Shown piece by piece: positions 25,031-34,703 of a DNA stretch of 36,530 bases (position 1 is the stretch's first letter; each line of letters starts with the position of its first letter). The stretch is taken from NCBI GenBank assembly GCA_024639325.1, contig JAHEIO010000036.1, positions 1 through 36,530 of the forward strand, read 5' to 3'. Made by a program: the position numbers and the translations under genes. The DNA is from Gammaproteobacteria bacterium (lineage in GTDB: Bacteria > Pseudomonadota > Gammaproteobacteria > Arenicellales > JAANXG01). The notes under the pieces were generated by a model. The model saw nothing but the letters and a program-made list of their open reading frames with translations, was not told the origin of the DNA and did not search any database.

Positions 25031-25864
25031 TCAATCGTAGCGGAACATCCGGCGCAGGTCTTCCGCTTTCGCCAACGGGCGACCGATGGCGCCGGCGACA
25101 TCCTTCATCTGGATGATGAGCTGGTCATTGGACACCGCTTTGCGGCCGTCCTTGAGATACAGATTGTTCTCGAATCCCAGACGAACGTGGCCACCGAGGG
25201 TGGCGGCACATGCCGCGCTCACGTGCTCGTTCCGTCCAAACGCGCAGACCGCCCATGGGGTGTCGTCCTGCCGGCAATTCAGGAAAGGCAGCAATGAAAC
25301 GGGCGACGAGGTGAAACCTGTGTCGTATCGTCCCAGCACGAACAGCAGCCAGTGGGGATTATCCGGAACAACGCCCCTGATCATCAGATCGCGGTAAAGT
25401 TGGAGATCATCTTCGGAAAACAGGATGTACTGTGACACAACGTGCTCATCTGCCAGCCACTTGAAAAATCCGGCGGTCTGCCTCAAATCATTCGTCTCGG
25501 CGGCAAACTCCCTCAACGCCAGAGATATCGCTTCGGGGCGTACTCTGCGCATGTGCCCGATCTGCTGCTCGCAATCATAAACACCCCCCGCCTCGCTGGT
25601 GACCTGGATCACCAACTCATCGCCAACGACGCGCTGGATTGCGGAAATTGCCGCAGTATAGTGATCGGCATCCAACGAGTGCCTGCCCTGCGCGTCTCGC
25701 ACATGCAGATGCATCATTGACGCACCGGCATCGAGGCAGCGACGTGCCGCGTGCGCAATCTCCTCCGGGATCACGGGCAATCCCGGGTGGTCTGCTTTGG
25801 TCTTGCGGGCGCCGTTGGGGGCAACCGCAATGACCAGAGGGCTCTGATTCACTCTGGCCCGCAT
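25031..25864 (-). CDS. BKACE family beta-keto acid cleavage enzyme (DUF849)
   Basis: 277 aa. Members condense a beta-keto acid with acetyl-CoA and split it to acetoacetate and a new CoA ester, as 3-keto-5-aminohexanoate cleavage enzyme does in lysine fermentation. Zinc ligands are H52 and H54 (MHLHVRD) and E232 (RLGFENNLYL). The N-terminal APNGARKTKADHPGLP is the family signature. The ATG at 25864 lies in the left end of a repeated element (ATGCGGGC on this strand). A GTG at 25852 (MNQSPLVIAVAPNG) is the alternative and closer to the usual length. The aminotransferase gene upstream may make the keto acid it cleaves. The actual substrate within the family cannot be assigned. Confidence 0.88.
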   Translation of the reverse strand: MRARVNQSPLVIAVAPNGARKTKADHPGLPVIPEEIAHAARRCLDAGASMMHLHVRDAQGRHSLDADHYTAAISAIQRVVGDELVIQVTSEAGGVYDCEQQIGHMRRVRPEAISLALREFAAETNDLRQTAGFFKWLADEHVVSQYILFSEDDLQLYRDLMIRGVVPDNPHWLLFVLGRYDTGFTSSPVSLLPFLNCRQDDTPWAVCAFGRNEHVSAACAATLGGHVRLGFENNLYLKDGRKAVSNDQLIIQMKDVAGAIGRPLAKAEDLRRMFRYD

Positions 25865-26096
25865 TGCTCATCAGCAGCGAGTGGTAGCGCACAACAGGTG
25901 CCGATCAACGCCGGGCTGCAGTGAGAGGCATAGCCGGTGCTATGGATCGAATGAAGCCCAGGCTCAGCGGGGCCTGGACCAGCCAGCGCCGGGGCAGGCG
26001 TTGCCGATACAGACTGTTTTTCAGTCAATACCGAATTCCTTAGCATTGTCAGTCGTTAACAGGAATTTAACGCCGCCTAGTGAGAAATGCGGGCTA
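25855..26096. mobile_element. MITE-like element copy A with terminal inverted repeats
   Basis: 242 bp between two tandem minus-strand genes. The left end TGGCCCGCATTGCTCATCAG (25855-25874) is a worn version of the right end, which on the minus strand reads TAGCCCGCATTTCTCACTAG. The middle (ACAGGTGCCGATCAACGCCG, then TGGATCGAATGAAGCCCA, GCGGGGCCTGGA and AGCCAGCGCCGGG) matches copy B at 36019-36330 step by step, but copy A lacks about 80 bp that copy B has. The right end contains the TAG stop of the aminotransferase gene (26094-26096). The left end contains the ATG of the BKACE gene (25862-25864). No transposase is encoded. Confidence 0.75.
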
Positions 26097-27410
26097 TAGA
26101 ACGGCCTGGAATGTTCTATCCAGTTTTGCGACTATTTCCTCGACGTGCTCGTCTCCGATGATATAGGGGGGTGCGAGCAGAACGTGGTTACCGTTTTGGC
26201 CATCTATTGTTCCGCCCATCGGATAGCACATCAGGCCCTGGTTCATAGCCTCTCGCTTGATGGCTACGTGAATCTTCGATTCCATAGGCATCGGTGATTT
26301 CGACGTCTTGTCCGATACGATCTCGAGCCCCAGGAACAATCCGCGGCCGCGAATATCCCCGATGTGCGGGTGTGAGCCAAATCGCTCGTTCAACGCATCG
26401 AAGAGCCTGGCCCCCTGCTTCCGCACATTGTCCAGCAGGCTCTCGTCCTCGATGAATCTTTGAACAGCCAGGCCCGCGGCGCAGGCCGTGGGATGACCCA
26501 TGTAGGTGTGGCCGTGCTGGAAAAAACCGCTCCCACCGACAATCGCATCATAAATCTGGCGGGTAACCATCAGGGCACCTATAGGCTGGTAACCCGCGCC
26601 CAGCCCCTTGGCGACCACGAGCATATCCGGCTCGATGCCTTCCTGTTCACAGGCAAACAGGGACCCGGTGCGTCCCATACCGCACATCACCTCATCAAGT
26701 ATCAGCAATATTCCAAACTTGTCGCAGATCTCCCGGATACGTTTGAAATACCCGGGTATCGGCGCCACGGCTCCCGAGGTCGCCCCGACTACGGGTTCCG
26801 CAACGAACGCCAGCACGCTGCCGGGCCCGAGCTCTTGAATCTTGCCCTCCAGTTCATCCGCCACCCTAAGACCATATTCGGATTCCGTTTCGTCGGCCAT
26901 CCGGTCGCGGTAGCTGTAGCAGGGAGCAATATGATGGGTCTGTATCAGCACGGGCTCGAACTGCCGGCGCCGCCATTCGTTTCCGCCCACAGCGAGGGCG
27001 CCCAGGGTATTGCCGTGATAGCTCTGCCGTCGCGCTATGAAATGCCTGCGCTGATCTTCTCCGCGCTCCAGATAATACTGCCGTGCGAGCTTGAGTGCCG
27101 CCTCCATTGCCTCAGACCCTCCCGACACGAAGTACACGCGGTCCATGCCCGGTCCCCGTTCCACTAAAAAGTCGGCGAGTTCCTCCGCCGGTTCGCTGCT
27201 GAAAAAAGACGTGTGCGCGAACGGAATCCGATCGAGCTGGGCCTTGATCGCATCGATGACCGCGGCGTTATCGTGGCCGAGGCACGACACCGCTGCGCCG
27301 CCGGAGGCATCCAGATACTTCCTGCCGGCACTGTCGATGATATAGGGTCCAACACCGGAAACTGCTATCGGCAAGTCGTGTCCCGGAAAGCGGTGAAATA
27401 CATGATTCAT
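26094..27410 (-). CDS. Class III (omega-type) PLP aminotransferase
   Basis: 438 aa, fold type I aminotransferase of the class III family, whose members transfer amino groups from omega-amino acids, GABA or amines. PLP contacts are visible: GSE at 98-100 (VSGGSEAMEAALK), YHG at 131-133, D239 (ILLILDEVMCG) and the Schiff-base lysine K268 (VVAKGLGAGYQP). The QHGHTYMGHPTACAAG segment (298-313) is typical. The stop codon TAG lies within the inverted repeat end of a mobile element. The BKACE gene follows on the same strand across that element, suggesting transamination then cleavage of the keto product. It is divergent from the glutamate dehydrogenase, with 171 nt between starts. The amino donor is unknown. 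Confidence 0.9.
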   Translation of the reverse strand: MNHVFHRFPGHDLPIAVSGVGPYIIDSAGRKYLDASGGAAVSCLGHDNAAVIDAIKAQLDRIPFAHTSFFSSEPAEELADFLVERGPGMDRVYFVSGGSEAMEAALKLARQYYLERGEDQRRHFIARRQSYHGNTLGALAVGGNEWRRRQFEPVLIQTHHIAPCYSYRDRMADETESEYGLRVADELEGKIQELGPGSVLAFVAEPVVGATSGAVAPIPGYFKRIREICDKFGILLILDEVMCGMGRTGSLFACEQEGIEPDMLVVAKGLGAGYQPIGALMVTRQIYDAIVGGSGFFQHGHTYMGHPTACAAGLAVQRFIEDESLLDNVRKQGARLFDALNERFGSHPHIGDIRGRGLFLGLEIVSDKTSKSPMPMESKIHVAIKREAMNQGLMCYPMGGTIDGQNGNHVLLAPPYIIGDEHVEEIVAKLDRTFQAVL

Positions 27411-27581
27411 GGCGTAGATATTCCGGTATTCAATTTCGTTGATCCGCCTGCAGCTTCGTCTGGACGGTCCCCAAAAATCCGTTCCCCGATTCTCGGGACA
27501 GATATGGATATGGCTGGAAAATAAGCATAGACTGGGTTTATAGCAACCACCGATGCGTCGTTTCCAAATTCAGAGGTTAAC

Positions 27582-30500
27582 ATGGATTCAAAGCAACATT
27601 CTCACTCCGAAAATTCCATTGACCATAAAGTGGGTAAGCTGCGGGAGCGCGTCCTCGAACAGATTCCGGACGACGTCACCGACAAAAGCACGCGCAGATT
27701 TGTAAGCCAGTATTATGCCGACGTCCCTCCCGAAGATCTTCTCCAAAGGGATCCGGCAAATCTTGCCGGCATCGCATTGGAGCATCTGCGATTCGGACAA
27801 TCGCGAAAGGTCGGCACGCCGCTGGTGCGGGTGTATTACCCCGAGCAGACCGATCACAAGCCCGACATCCGGCATATCGTACTCGAGATCGTTACCGACG
27901 ACATGCCGTTTCTGGTCGATTCGGTAAGTATGGAAATCAACAGGCAGGGATTGATCATTGCACTCACCATACACCCGCTGATCAAGGTCAAGCGCGACCG
28001 GGACGGCGAATTGCAAAAGATCACCGAAAAACCGGGACCGGACCGTATCGCCGAGTCGTTCCTGAGGATCGAGATCGATAACGAAGTAATGAGCGAAGAT
28101 CTTGCCTCGATCGAAGCGGGGATACGGCGCGTTCTGCGCGACGTTTCGTTCACGGTGCAGGACTGGAAGCAGATCATTAAAAAGACCGCGGAGGTCAGGG
28201 AATCGATCGAGCAGGCCTCGATAGCGGTATCACCGCATGAGGTATCGGAAACCCGGGCATTCCTGGACTGGCTGGTCGACGACCACTTCATCTTCCTGGG
28301 CTATCGTGAATACGACCTGCTGGACGAGGACGGGCAGGACGTGCTGCAGATCGTCTCCGGCTCGGGACTCGGCATCTTGCGCGAGGACGATGAAAGCTCC
28401 GTCTCGACTTCATTTTCCGTGCTGCCGCAACACGTCCGCAGCCACGCCAGGGCGAAGAATCTGCTTACCCTGACCAAGGGCAACTCACTTTCCACCGTGC
28501 ACCGGTCCACGCACATCGACTACGTCGGCATCAAGAAATTCGACAGAAGCAGGGAGGTCACCGGAGAACACCGGTTTCTTGGATTGTATACCTCCAAGGT
28601 ATATCTGGACGACCCTTATGAAATACCGGTGGTGCGAGACAAGCTACACGAGGTCACCCGAAGATCGGGCCTGCAGGTTGGAAGTCATTCGGAGAAGGCA
28701 CTTCAGGCCACACTGAGAAACTTCCACCGAAGCGAACTTTTCCAGATCTCTCCGGAGCTGTTGTATGAAATATCCCTGGGCATACTGCACTCACAGGAGC
28801 GGCAGCAGACCCGGCTTTTCGTGCGCCCGGATGCCTTTGGCAGGTACGTTTCCTGCCTGGTTTTCGTACCGAGGGACCGCTACACCACCGAACTGCGCAT
28901 GCGGGTGCAGGACATCCTGATGCAGGAGTTCAGCGGTACCAGCTCGGATTTCACCATCCAACTCGGCGCCTCGTTCCTGGCAAGAATCAATTTCTGGATC
29001 CGCACCGATCCGGCTCACACGACGGATGTGGATGTCGCGGCGGTCGAACGCAAGCTGGTCGAAGCCAGCCGCACCTGGCACGAGAAGCTGTTCAATGCCC
29101 TGGATGCCGAGCTTCAGTCCACGGAACGAGCCAAGTTGCTGCTGAAGACCTACGGGGACGCCTTCCCGGCATCGTATATCGAGTACTACAAGACGCCCAG
29201 GGCCGCGGCGAAGGACGTCCTTTTGATGGAGCCGATTGACAGCGAGAAGGACGTGAATATGGCGCTGTACCGCCTGCCAGAAGACGACAAAGCCCTCATT
29301 CGCATCAAGCTGTTCCACCTGGCGGAGCCTATCCCCTTGTCGAATATCCTGCCCATCCTGGAGAACTTCGATCTTCGAATCACCACCGAGCGCCCGTTCC
29401 CGATCTGGCGCAAGAACAAGGAAGTCGTATGGATCGACGCATTCAAAACAACGCACGTCGAACGCAAACACTTCGATATACCCAGTATTGACGAGCGATT
29501 TCAGGCGGCGCTGCTGCACATCTGGCGGGGTCATGCCGAAAACGACGGTTTCAACCGGCTCCTACTGGGCGCCGGACTGGATTGGCGACAGGTAAGCACG
29601 CTCCGCGCCTGCTGCCGCTATCTCATACAGCTGGACGTCCCGTTCAGCCCGCGGTACATGGAGGACGCGCTGGTCAACAACCCCGGTATCAGCAACCTTC
29701 TGGTAGAGTATTTCGAAACCAAATTCAGGCCCGGTCTAGAAGGGCGCGAAGCGCTGCTCCAGACCAAACTCGAAGACATCGTGAGCAAGATAAACGAGGT
29801 GTCCAGCCTGGATGAGGACCGCATCCTGCGATTGTTCCTGTCCGTGATGCGTGCCGCGATCCGGACGAACTACTTTCAACAACGCGATGGGCACATCAGG
29901 CCGGCACTTGCGATCAAGCTCCGACCGGAACAGATCGAGGCGGCGCCGCAGCCCCGGCCCATGTTTGAGATCTTCGTTTATTCACCACGCGTGGAGGGTG
30001 TCCACCTGCGCGGCGGCAAGGTGGCTCGCGGCGGCCTGCGCTGGTCGGACCGCCGGGAGGACTTCCGCACTGAAATCCTTGGCCTGATGAAGGCCCAGAT
30101 GGTCAAGAACGCGGTCATCGTGCCGGTCGGGGCCAAAGGAGGATTTGTCCTCAAACAGCCGCCCTCCGACAGCGCCGGTCTGAAACAGGAGGTGCTCGAA
30201 TGCTACACACTGTTCATCCAGTCGCTGCTGGACCTCGCCGACAACCTGATCGATGGCGAGGCGGTTTCACCCGCCGACACCGTGTGCTATGACGAGAAAG
30301 ATCCCTATTTCGTCGTTGCCGCGGACAAGGGTACGGCGACGTTCTCGGATGTCGCCAATGAAATTGCCATATCGAACAATTTCTGGCTCGGCGACGCATT
30401 TGCCTCCGGCGGTTCCGCCGGATACGACCACAAGAAAATGGGCATCACCGCCCGCGGTGCCTGGGAGTCGGTCAAACGCCATTTCAGGCACCTCGGAGTA

Positions 30501-32405
30501 GACTGCCAGTCCTCGCCTTTCACCGCGGTCGGGATCGGCGACATGGGCGGAGACGTGTTCGGCAACGGCATGCTGCTGTCTCCGTTTACCCGCTTGCTTG
30601 CGGCATTCAATCATGTCCATATTTTTCTCGACCCCAATCCCGATCACGCCATCAGTTTCGCGGAACGCAAGCGTTTGTTCGAGGCATCGGATACCGCCTG
30701 GACGGCGTATGACCCGCAGCTCATATCCAAAGGCGGCGGGGTATTCCTGCGCTCGGCCAAATCCATCCCGATTTCACCCGAGATCAAACAGGCGCTTGAT
30801 ATTCAGGCAGACAGCCTGACACCCAGCGAACTGATCAAGTGCATATTGAAGGCACCCGTCGACCTGCTCTGGAACGGGGGTATAGGGACCTTCATCAAAT
30901 CGAACGACGAAAGCCACGCCGATGCCGGTGACCGGGTAAACGACCCGATCAGGATCAATGGTGAGGATCTGCGGTGCAAAATCGTCGGTGAGGGCGGCAA
31001 TCTGGGCGTGACTCAGCTGGGCCGTATCGAGTTTGCGAAGAAGGGCGGCTATATCTACTCCGACGCCATCGACAATTCGGGGGGCGTGGACAGCTCCGAC
31101 CACGAAGTAAACATCAAGACCCTACTCAACGACGTCGTCAACCACGGCGAGCTTTCGAAGGAGGAAAGAAATCAACTCCTGGAGAAGATGACGGACGAAG
31201 TCGCCGAGCTGGTCCTGGAAAATAACTACAGACAGACCCTGGCCATCAACTTGACCCACGCACAGGCGCCGGCGAATTTAGAGGCCCATGTGCGCTTTAT
31301 CCGTGCCCTGGAGCGACAGGGCAAGCTGAATCGGGCCCTCGAGTACCTGCCCGACGATGAAGAGATCGCGGACAGGCACGTCAAGGGAATGGGGCTGACC
31401 CGGCCGGAAATCGCCGTACTGCACTCCTACGCCAAAATGCGGCTCTACGAGGAGCTGCTGCCATCGCAGGTGTGCGAGGACGCTTACCTGGGAGCACGGC
31501 TCAAATACTATTTTCCGACTCCGCTGCGGGAGCCCTATGAATCACACATGAGCCGGCACCCGCTGCGGCGGGAAATCATCGCCACCTATTTCACCAACAA
31601 CGTGATCAACGCCACCGGCATCACGATGTTGCAGCGATTTAAGGAGCAGTTCAATTTCAACTCACCCGACATCACGATGGCTCACATAGCGGCCAAGGAA
31701 ATCTTCGATACCGTTTCCTATCGCCGGAAGATCGAATCCCTCGACAACCAGATTCCGGCAGACCTGCAGTTACGCATGACCATCGAAGCCGGACGGCTGA
31801 TCGAGCGCGGCACGCTTTGGCTGCTGCAGAACCAACCACGACCGATCGATATCCAGTTCCTGGTGGATCGCTACCGCTCTGGCGTTCAATCGATCATGGA
31901 GAATGTTTTTTCGATCATCACGCCGCAGCACCGCGCCACCATCGAAGAAATGGCCAGTCAGTTCGTGGAAGCCGGCGTGGAGGCCGGGCTGGCGACTCGT
32001 TGCGGCATGATGCGCGCGCTTTATTCCAGCCTCGACATCGTCGAAGTCGCAACCAATGCGAACATCGACGTGCAGGAAGCCGGCCGCATCTACTTCGAAA
32101 TCGGTCGAAAACTGGATCTGTTCTGGTTGAGAGAACAGGTCTCGTCGCTGGAAGGCGATTACTGGCAGCGGCTGGCGGCGGACGGCATTTACTCCGATCT
32201 GTTCCGCTATCAGAGACTCATCACAGCCGAAGTCATCGCTACCGCCGATGTCGATCAAGAGGAAGTCTTATCCAAATGGCAACAGGACCACGATGCCGCG
32301 ATATCACGGGTAAATAAAACCATTTCCGAGATCAAGGATGCAGCGCAGTTGAACCTGGCTATGCTGTCCGTGGCGCTGCGGGAGATCGAACACGTAACGG
32401 GCTAA
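27582..32405 (+). CDS. gdhB: NAD-specific glutamate dehydrogenase, large (about 180 kDa) type
   Basis: 1607 aa, the full usual length of the L_180 class of NAD-glutamate dehydrogenase (Bac_GDH), which oxidises glutamate to 2-oxoglutarate and ammonia in the cytoplasm. The long N-terminal regulatory part (about 1-750) contains the ACT-like regions of the family. The catalytic domain begins near residue 790 with VEGVHLRGGKVARGGLRWSD and has VPVGAKGGFVLKQP near 850. The NAD-binding stretch GIGDMGGDVFGNGMLLSP lies near 985. AGAGG-type Shine-Dalgarno (AGAGG) lies about 6 nt before the ATG. It is divergent from the aminotransferase. A remnant of a DUF1611 gene lies against its 3' end. I see no frameshift. 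Confidence 0.97.
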   Translation: MDSKQHSHSENSIDHKVGKLRERVLEQIPDDVTDKSTRRFVSQYYADVPPEDLLQRDPANLAGIALEHLRFGQSRKVGTPLVRVYYPEQTDHKPDIRHIVLEIVTDDMPFLVDSVSMEINRQGLIIALTIHPLIKVKRDRDGELQKITEKPGPDRIAESFLRIEIDNEVMSEDLASIEAGIRRVLRDVSFTVQDWKQIIKKTAEVRESIEQASIAVSPHEVSETRAFLDWLVDDHFIFLGYREYDLLDEDGQDVLQIVSGSGLGILREDDESSVSTSFSVLPQHVRSHARAKNLLTLTKGNSLSTVHRSTHIDYVGIKKFDRSREVTGEHRFLGLYTSKVYLDDPYEIPVVRDKLHEVTRRSGLQVGSHSEKALQATLRNFHRSELFQISPELLYEISLGILHSQERQQTRLFVRPDAFGRYVSCLVFVPRDRYTTELRMRVQDILMQEFSGTSSDFTIQLGASFLARINFWIRTDPAHTTDVDVAAVERKLVEASRTWHEKLFNALDAELQSTERAKLLLKTYGDAFPASYIEYYKTPRAAAKDVLLMEPIDSEKDVNMALYRLPEDDKALIRIKLFHLAEPIPLSNILPILENFDLRITTERPFPIWRKNKEVVWIDAFKTTHVERKHFDIPSIDERFQAALLHIWRGHAENDGFNRLLLGAGLDWRQVSTLRACCRYLIQLDVPFSPRYMEDALVNNPGISNLLVEYFETKFRPGLEGREALLQTKLEDIVSKINEVSSLDEDRILRLFLSVMRAAIRTNYFQQRDGHIRPALAIKLRPEQIEAAPQPRPMFEIFVYSPRVEGVHLRGGKVARGGLRWSDRREDFRTEILGLMKAQMVKNAVIVPVGAKGGFVLKQPPSDSAGLKQEVLECYTLFIQSLLDLADNLIDGEAVSPADTVCYDEKDPYFVVAADKGTATFSDVANEIAISNNFWLGDAFASGGSAGYDHKKMGITARGAWESVKRHFRHLGVDCQSSPFTAVGIGDMGGDVFGNGMLLSPFTRLLAAFNHVHIFLDPNPDHAISFAERKRLFEASDTAWTAYDPQLISKGGGVFLRSAKSIPISPEIKQALDIQADSLTPSELIKCILKAPVDLLWNGGIGTFIKSNDESHADAGDRVNDPIRINGEDLRCKIVGEGGNLGVTQLGRIEFAKKGGYIYSDAIDNSGGVDSSDHEVNIKTLLNDVVNHGELSKEERNQLLEKMTDEVAELVLENNYRQTLAINLTHAQAPANLEAHVRFIRALERQGKLNRALEYLPDDEEIADRHVKGMGLTRPEIAVLHSYAKMRLYEELLPSQVCEDAYLGARLKYYFPTPLREPYESHMSRHPLRREIIATYFTNNVINATGITMLQRFKEQFNFNSPDITMAHIAAKEIFDTVSYRRKIESLDNQIPADLQLRMTIEAGRLIERGTLWLLQNQPRPIDIQFLVDRYRSGVQSIMENVFSIITPQHRATIEEMASQFVEAGVEAGLATRCGMMRALYSSLDIVEVATNANIDVQEAGRIYFEIGRKLDLFWLREQVSSLEGDYWQRLAADGIYSDLFRYQRLITAEVIATADVDQEEVLSKWQQDHDAAISRVNKTISEIKDAAQLNLAMLSVALREIEHVTG

Positions 32406-32550
32406 CCCCACAATGCCCGATCTGGCATGGCGACCGCACCTGGCCAATGCATGCGCTGGGTCTCGAGTCGTAAATCCCGAATGCGGTTTTCGCGGCAAGA
32501 TCATTCGGCGCATCGCCCAAAAACGGCAGATAAGGTTGCTTTATTTCCAT
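32406..32550 (-). pseudogene. Remnant of a DUF1611 (DgcN-like) gene, N-terminus only
   Basis: Reading from an ATG at 32550, about 39 codons match the family start: MEIKQPYLPFLGDAPNDLAA, then KTAFGIYDSRPSACIGQVR. DUF1611 proteins typically begin PYLLFLGD...AAKTA.GI..WRP..C.GQ.RL. After VR the similarity breaks; a one-base shift would restore a D-x-A-L-like stretch, and the frame then runs into the glutamate dehydrogenase gene. AAGG lies about 8 nt before the ATG. DUF1611 includes DgcN, an N-acetyltransferase that works with DgcA to turn D-glutamate into L-glutamate (family knowledge). Here most of the gene has been deleted next to the glutamate dehydrogenase. Confidence 0.6.
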
Positions 32551-32651
32551 CTCTTGACCTTCAGTGATTTACTATAGGGATATATGCCCCTGATCCTGCG
32601 TCAAATCATCCCCATTCTTCTCACGCCCAGGACAACATAGGTCGACGAGAC

Positions 32652-33575
32652 ATGAACAGTGACGAACTCCGCGGACTCCTCGTGCCCGCACTTACGCCAT
32701 TTCTCCCGGACCTGCGGCCCGCCACGGATGCAATGGTCAAGCACTGCCGCTGGTTGTTGCAGCAGGGCGCGAACGGACTGGCTGTTTTCGGTACGACGAG
32801 TGAAGCCAACTCCCTAGGCTGCGACGAGCGGATCGAACTGCTCGAAGCATTGATTGAAAGCGGCATTCCGGCGGATCGAATCATGCCGGGGACCGGTACC
32901 TGCGCATTGACCGATAGCGCGCGGTTGACCCGTCACGCGACGGAGCGAGGTTGTGCCGGAGCATTATTGCTGCCCCCATTCTACTACAAGGGGGTAAGTG
33001 ACGAAGGATTGTTCTCTTTCTATTCCGAGGTCATCGAACGGACGGGAGATGCCCGTCTTAGAATCTATCTCTACCACATCCCCGCCATGTCCGGTGTCGC
33101 GTTGACGGTGAACCTCGTCGATCGCCTGGTCAAGACCTACCCGACCACGGTGGTCGGCCTGAAGGACAGCGGTGGCGACTTTCAGAATACCACGACGCTA
33201 TTAAAGGAATTCCCAGGCCTCTCGATCTTCCCTGGGTCCGAATCTTTCCTTCTGGAAGGGCTTCGACATGGCGGCGCCGGCTGCATTACCGCGACAGGAA
33301 ACGTGAATCCGGCAGGGATCCGGTCGTTGATCGAACACTGGCAGGAACCATGCGCGGACGAAATGCAGGTGAGGATCGCCCGGATCCGTGAGGTGATCCA
33401 GACATATCCAATGATACCGGCGCTAAAAACCATCATGGCCGATCACCACCGTGAGCCCGACTGGCTGCGCGTTCGACCGCCGCTCATGGAGCTCGACGAG
33501 TCTGTGCGAGACAAACTGCTGGGGGAACTCGGAGAACTCGGCTTCAGTATGGCAGGCAGCGGAGCCGCGGCCTAG
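32652..33575 (+). CDS. DapA-family (dihydrodipicolinate synthase-like) lyase/aldolase
   Basis: 307 aa TIM-barrel enzyme of the class I Schiff-base lyase family. The substrate carboxylate loop is GTTSEAN (47-53). The catalytic tyrosine is Y141 (IYLYHIPAMSGV) and the Schiff-base lysine K171 (VVGLKDSGGD). The usual GTTGE of true DapA is GTTSE, and the gene has no lysine-pathway neighbours, so it is more likely a catabolic aldolase or lyase for a keto acid than lysine biosynthesis. A start at ATG 32652 gives MNSDELRGLLVPALTPF, the expected family start. Its TAG stop (33573-33575) is part of a repeated inverted-repeat end. It is convergent with hisC. Confidence 0.88.
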   Translation: MNSDELRGLLVPALTPFLPDLRPATDAMVKHCRWLLQQGANGLAVFGTTSEANSLGCDERIELLEALIESGIPADRIMPGTGTCALTDSARLTRHATERGCAGALLLPPFYYKGVSDEGLFSFYSEVIERTGDARLRIYLYHIPAMSGVALTVNLVDRLVKTYPTTVVGLKDSGGDFQNTTTLLKEFPGLSIFPGSESFLLEGLRHGGAGCITATGNVNPAGIRSLIEHWQEPCADEMQVRIARIREVIQTYPMIPALKTIMADHHREPDWLRVRPPLMELDESVRDKLLGELGELGFSMAGSGAAA

Positions 33576-33623
33576 CCCGCATTTTTCACCAGGGTCCCGG
33601 CGCCTGCTGGTGCAGGACCGGGG
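33573..33623. repeat. Solo end of the MITE-like element (copy C)
   Basis: The 21 bases from 33573, TAGCCCGCATTTTTCACCAG and the next G, match the left end of copy B (36019-36039) at all but one position. The next bases GGTCCCGGCGCC and GCAGGACCGG continue the similarity loosely. The TAG is the stop codon of the DapA-family gene. No right end is present, so this is a fragment filling the gap before the hisC stop at 33624. Confidence 0.65.
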
Positions 33624-34703
33624 TCAGCGACCCGAAAGGATCGCCGCCAGCGCCGCCATGAATACGTCGTTCTCTCGCCGCGTTCCGACCGTTACCCTCA
33701 GGCAATGATCCAGTCCGGAACCGTGGTCGCCAAATCCCTTCACGAGTATACCGTGCTCGACGAGCCGGTCGTACAGGGCCGGCGCATCAAGGCGGTTGCT
33801 TCGAAACAGTATGAAGTTGGTCTTGCTTGGATACGGCGCGATCCCCTCCAGCGCATCCAGGTGCGCGTAAACGCGGTCCCGCTCCGCCACGATTCGCGAC
33901 GCTTGGTGTTCGAATACGTCGAGCCGACCCAGAGCGAATTCCGCCGTGCGCTGCGTCAGCGCGCTGATGTTGTAGGGCATGCGAACTTTTTCGAATTCGT
34001 CAAGCAGCTCCGCGGGCCCGATCACATAACCCAGGCGAAGTCCCGCCAGGCCCAGCTTGGACAGCGTACGCATCACGATTAGATTGTCGTAGCCGGCGAG
34101 CTCATCGACGAAGCTGGTCCCCGCGAATGCGTGATAGGCCTCGTCAACAACCACCAGCCCCTTGGTTTCATTTATAATCCGGCCGATGGCGCCGCGGTCG
34201 AACAGATTACCGGTGGGATTGTTGGGATAGGCAAGAAACACCACGGATGGACGATGATCCCTGATCGCCCGCAACATTGCATCCTCGTCTATTGCGAAAT
34301 CCGGTGACAGCGGGACGCCGACAAATTTTGCACCTACGAAGCGTGCGGTCATTTCGTACATGACGAACGACGGCACGGGAGCGACGATAACCCCGTCCCG
34401 GCCCACTGCGCCGAGCTGAATGATCTGAATCAGTTCGTCCGAACCGTTGCCGAGCAGTATCTCGTTATCACCGGCCGCTTCCAGGCTGCCTCGAAGGCAA
34501 TTTTTAAGACTCGTCGCCGATGGATCCGGGTAGCGGTTAAGCGGTACGCCCCGCAGATAATCGAGCCAATCTTCTTCCATCCCATCGGGCCATGGATAAG
34601 GATTCTCCATGGCATCGAGCTTGATCAGGCCGGTGCTGTCCGGAACGTGATAGGCCGACATCGCCCGGATCTCCGGCCGCACGCTGTTGGCGGCGAACGT
34701 CAC
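33624..34703 (-). CDS. hisC: Histidinol-phosphate aminotransferase
   Basis: 359 aa PLP enzyme (fold type I) of histidine synthesis, which converts imidazole-acetol phosphate and glutamate to histidinol phosphate. [10 protein letters not shown] (85-94) is the HisC phosphate/PLP loop, YPNNPTGN (159-166) the cofactor segment, and K216 ([16 protein letters not shown]) the Schiff-base lysine. RYPDPSA (58-64) is typical of HisC. Its ATG overlaps the hisD stop by 4 nt (34700-34703), so the two are translated together. It ends the his gene run and is convergent with the DapA-family gene. Confidence 0.95.
   Translation of the reverse strand: MTFAANSVRPEIRAMSAYHVPDSTGLIKLDAMENPYPWPDGMEEDWLDYLRGVPLNRYPDPSATSLKNCLRGSLEAAGDNEILLGNGSDELIQIIQLGAVGRDGVIVAPVPSFVMYEMTARFVGAKFVGVPLSPDFAIDEDAMLRAIRDHRPSVVFLAYPNNPTGNLFDRGAIGRIINETKGLVVVDEAYHAFAGTSFVDELAGYDNLIVMRTLSKLGLAGLRLGYVIGPAELLDEFEKVRMPYNISALTQRTAEFALGRLDVFEHQASRIVAERDRVYAHLDALEGIAPYPSKTNFILFRSNRLDAPALYDRLVEHGILVKGFGDHGSGLDHCLRVTVGTRRENDVFMAALAAILSGR

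Noticed and set aside
32554-32559. TTGACC as a plus-strand -35 box for the DapA-family gene
   Set aside because: No -10 box lies at 16-18 nt, and on the minus strand the same bases are the region just upstream of the DUF1611 remnant's ATG (GAAGGTCAAGAG).
32568-32580. TTTACTATAGGGA resembles the core of a T7-type phage promoter
   Set aside because: Only about 10 bases match, the upstream half of the T7 consensus is absent, and there is no phage gene in the window. The stretch is better explained as the leader of the DUF1611 remnant on the other strand.
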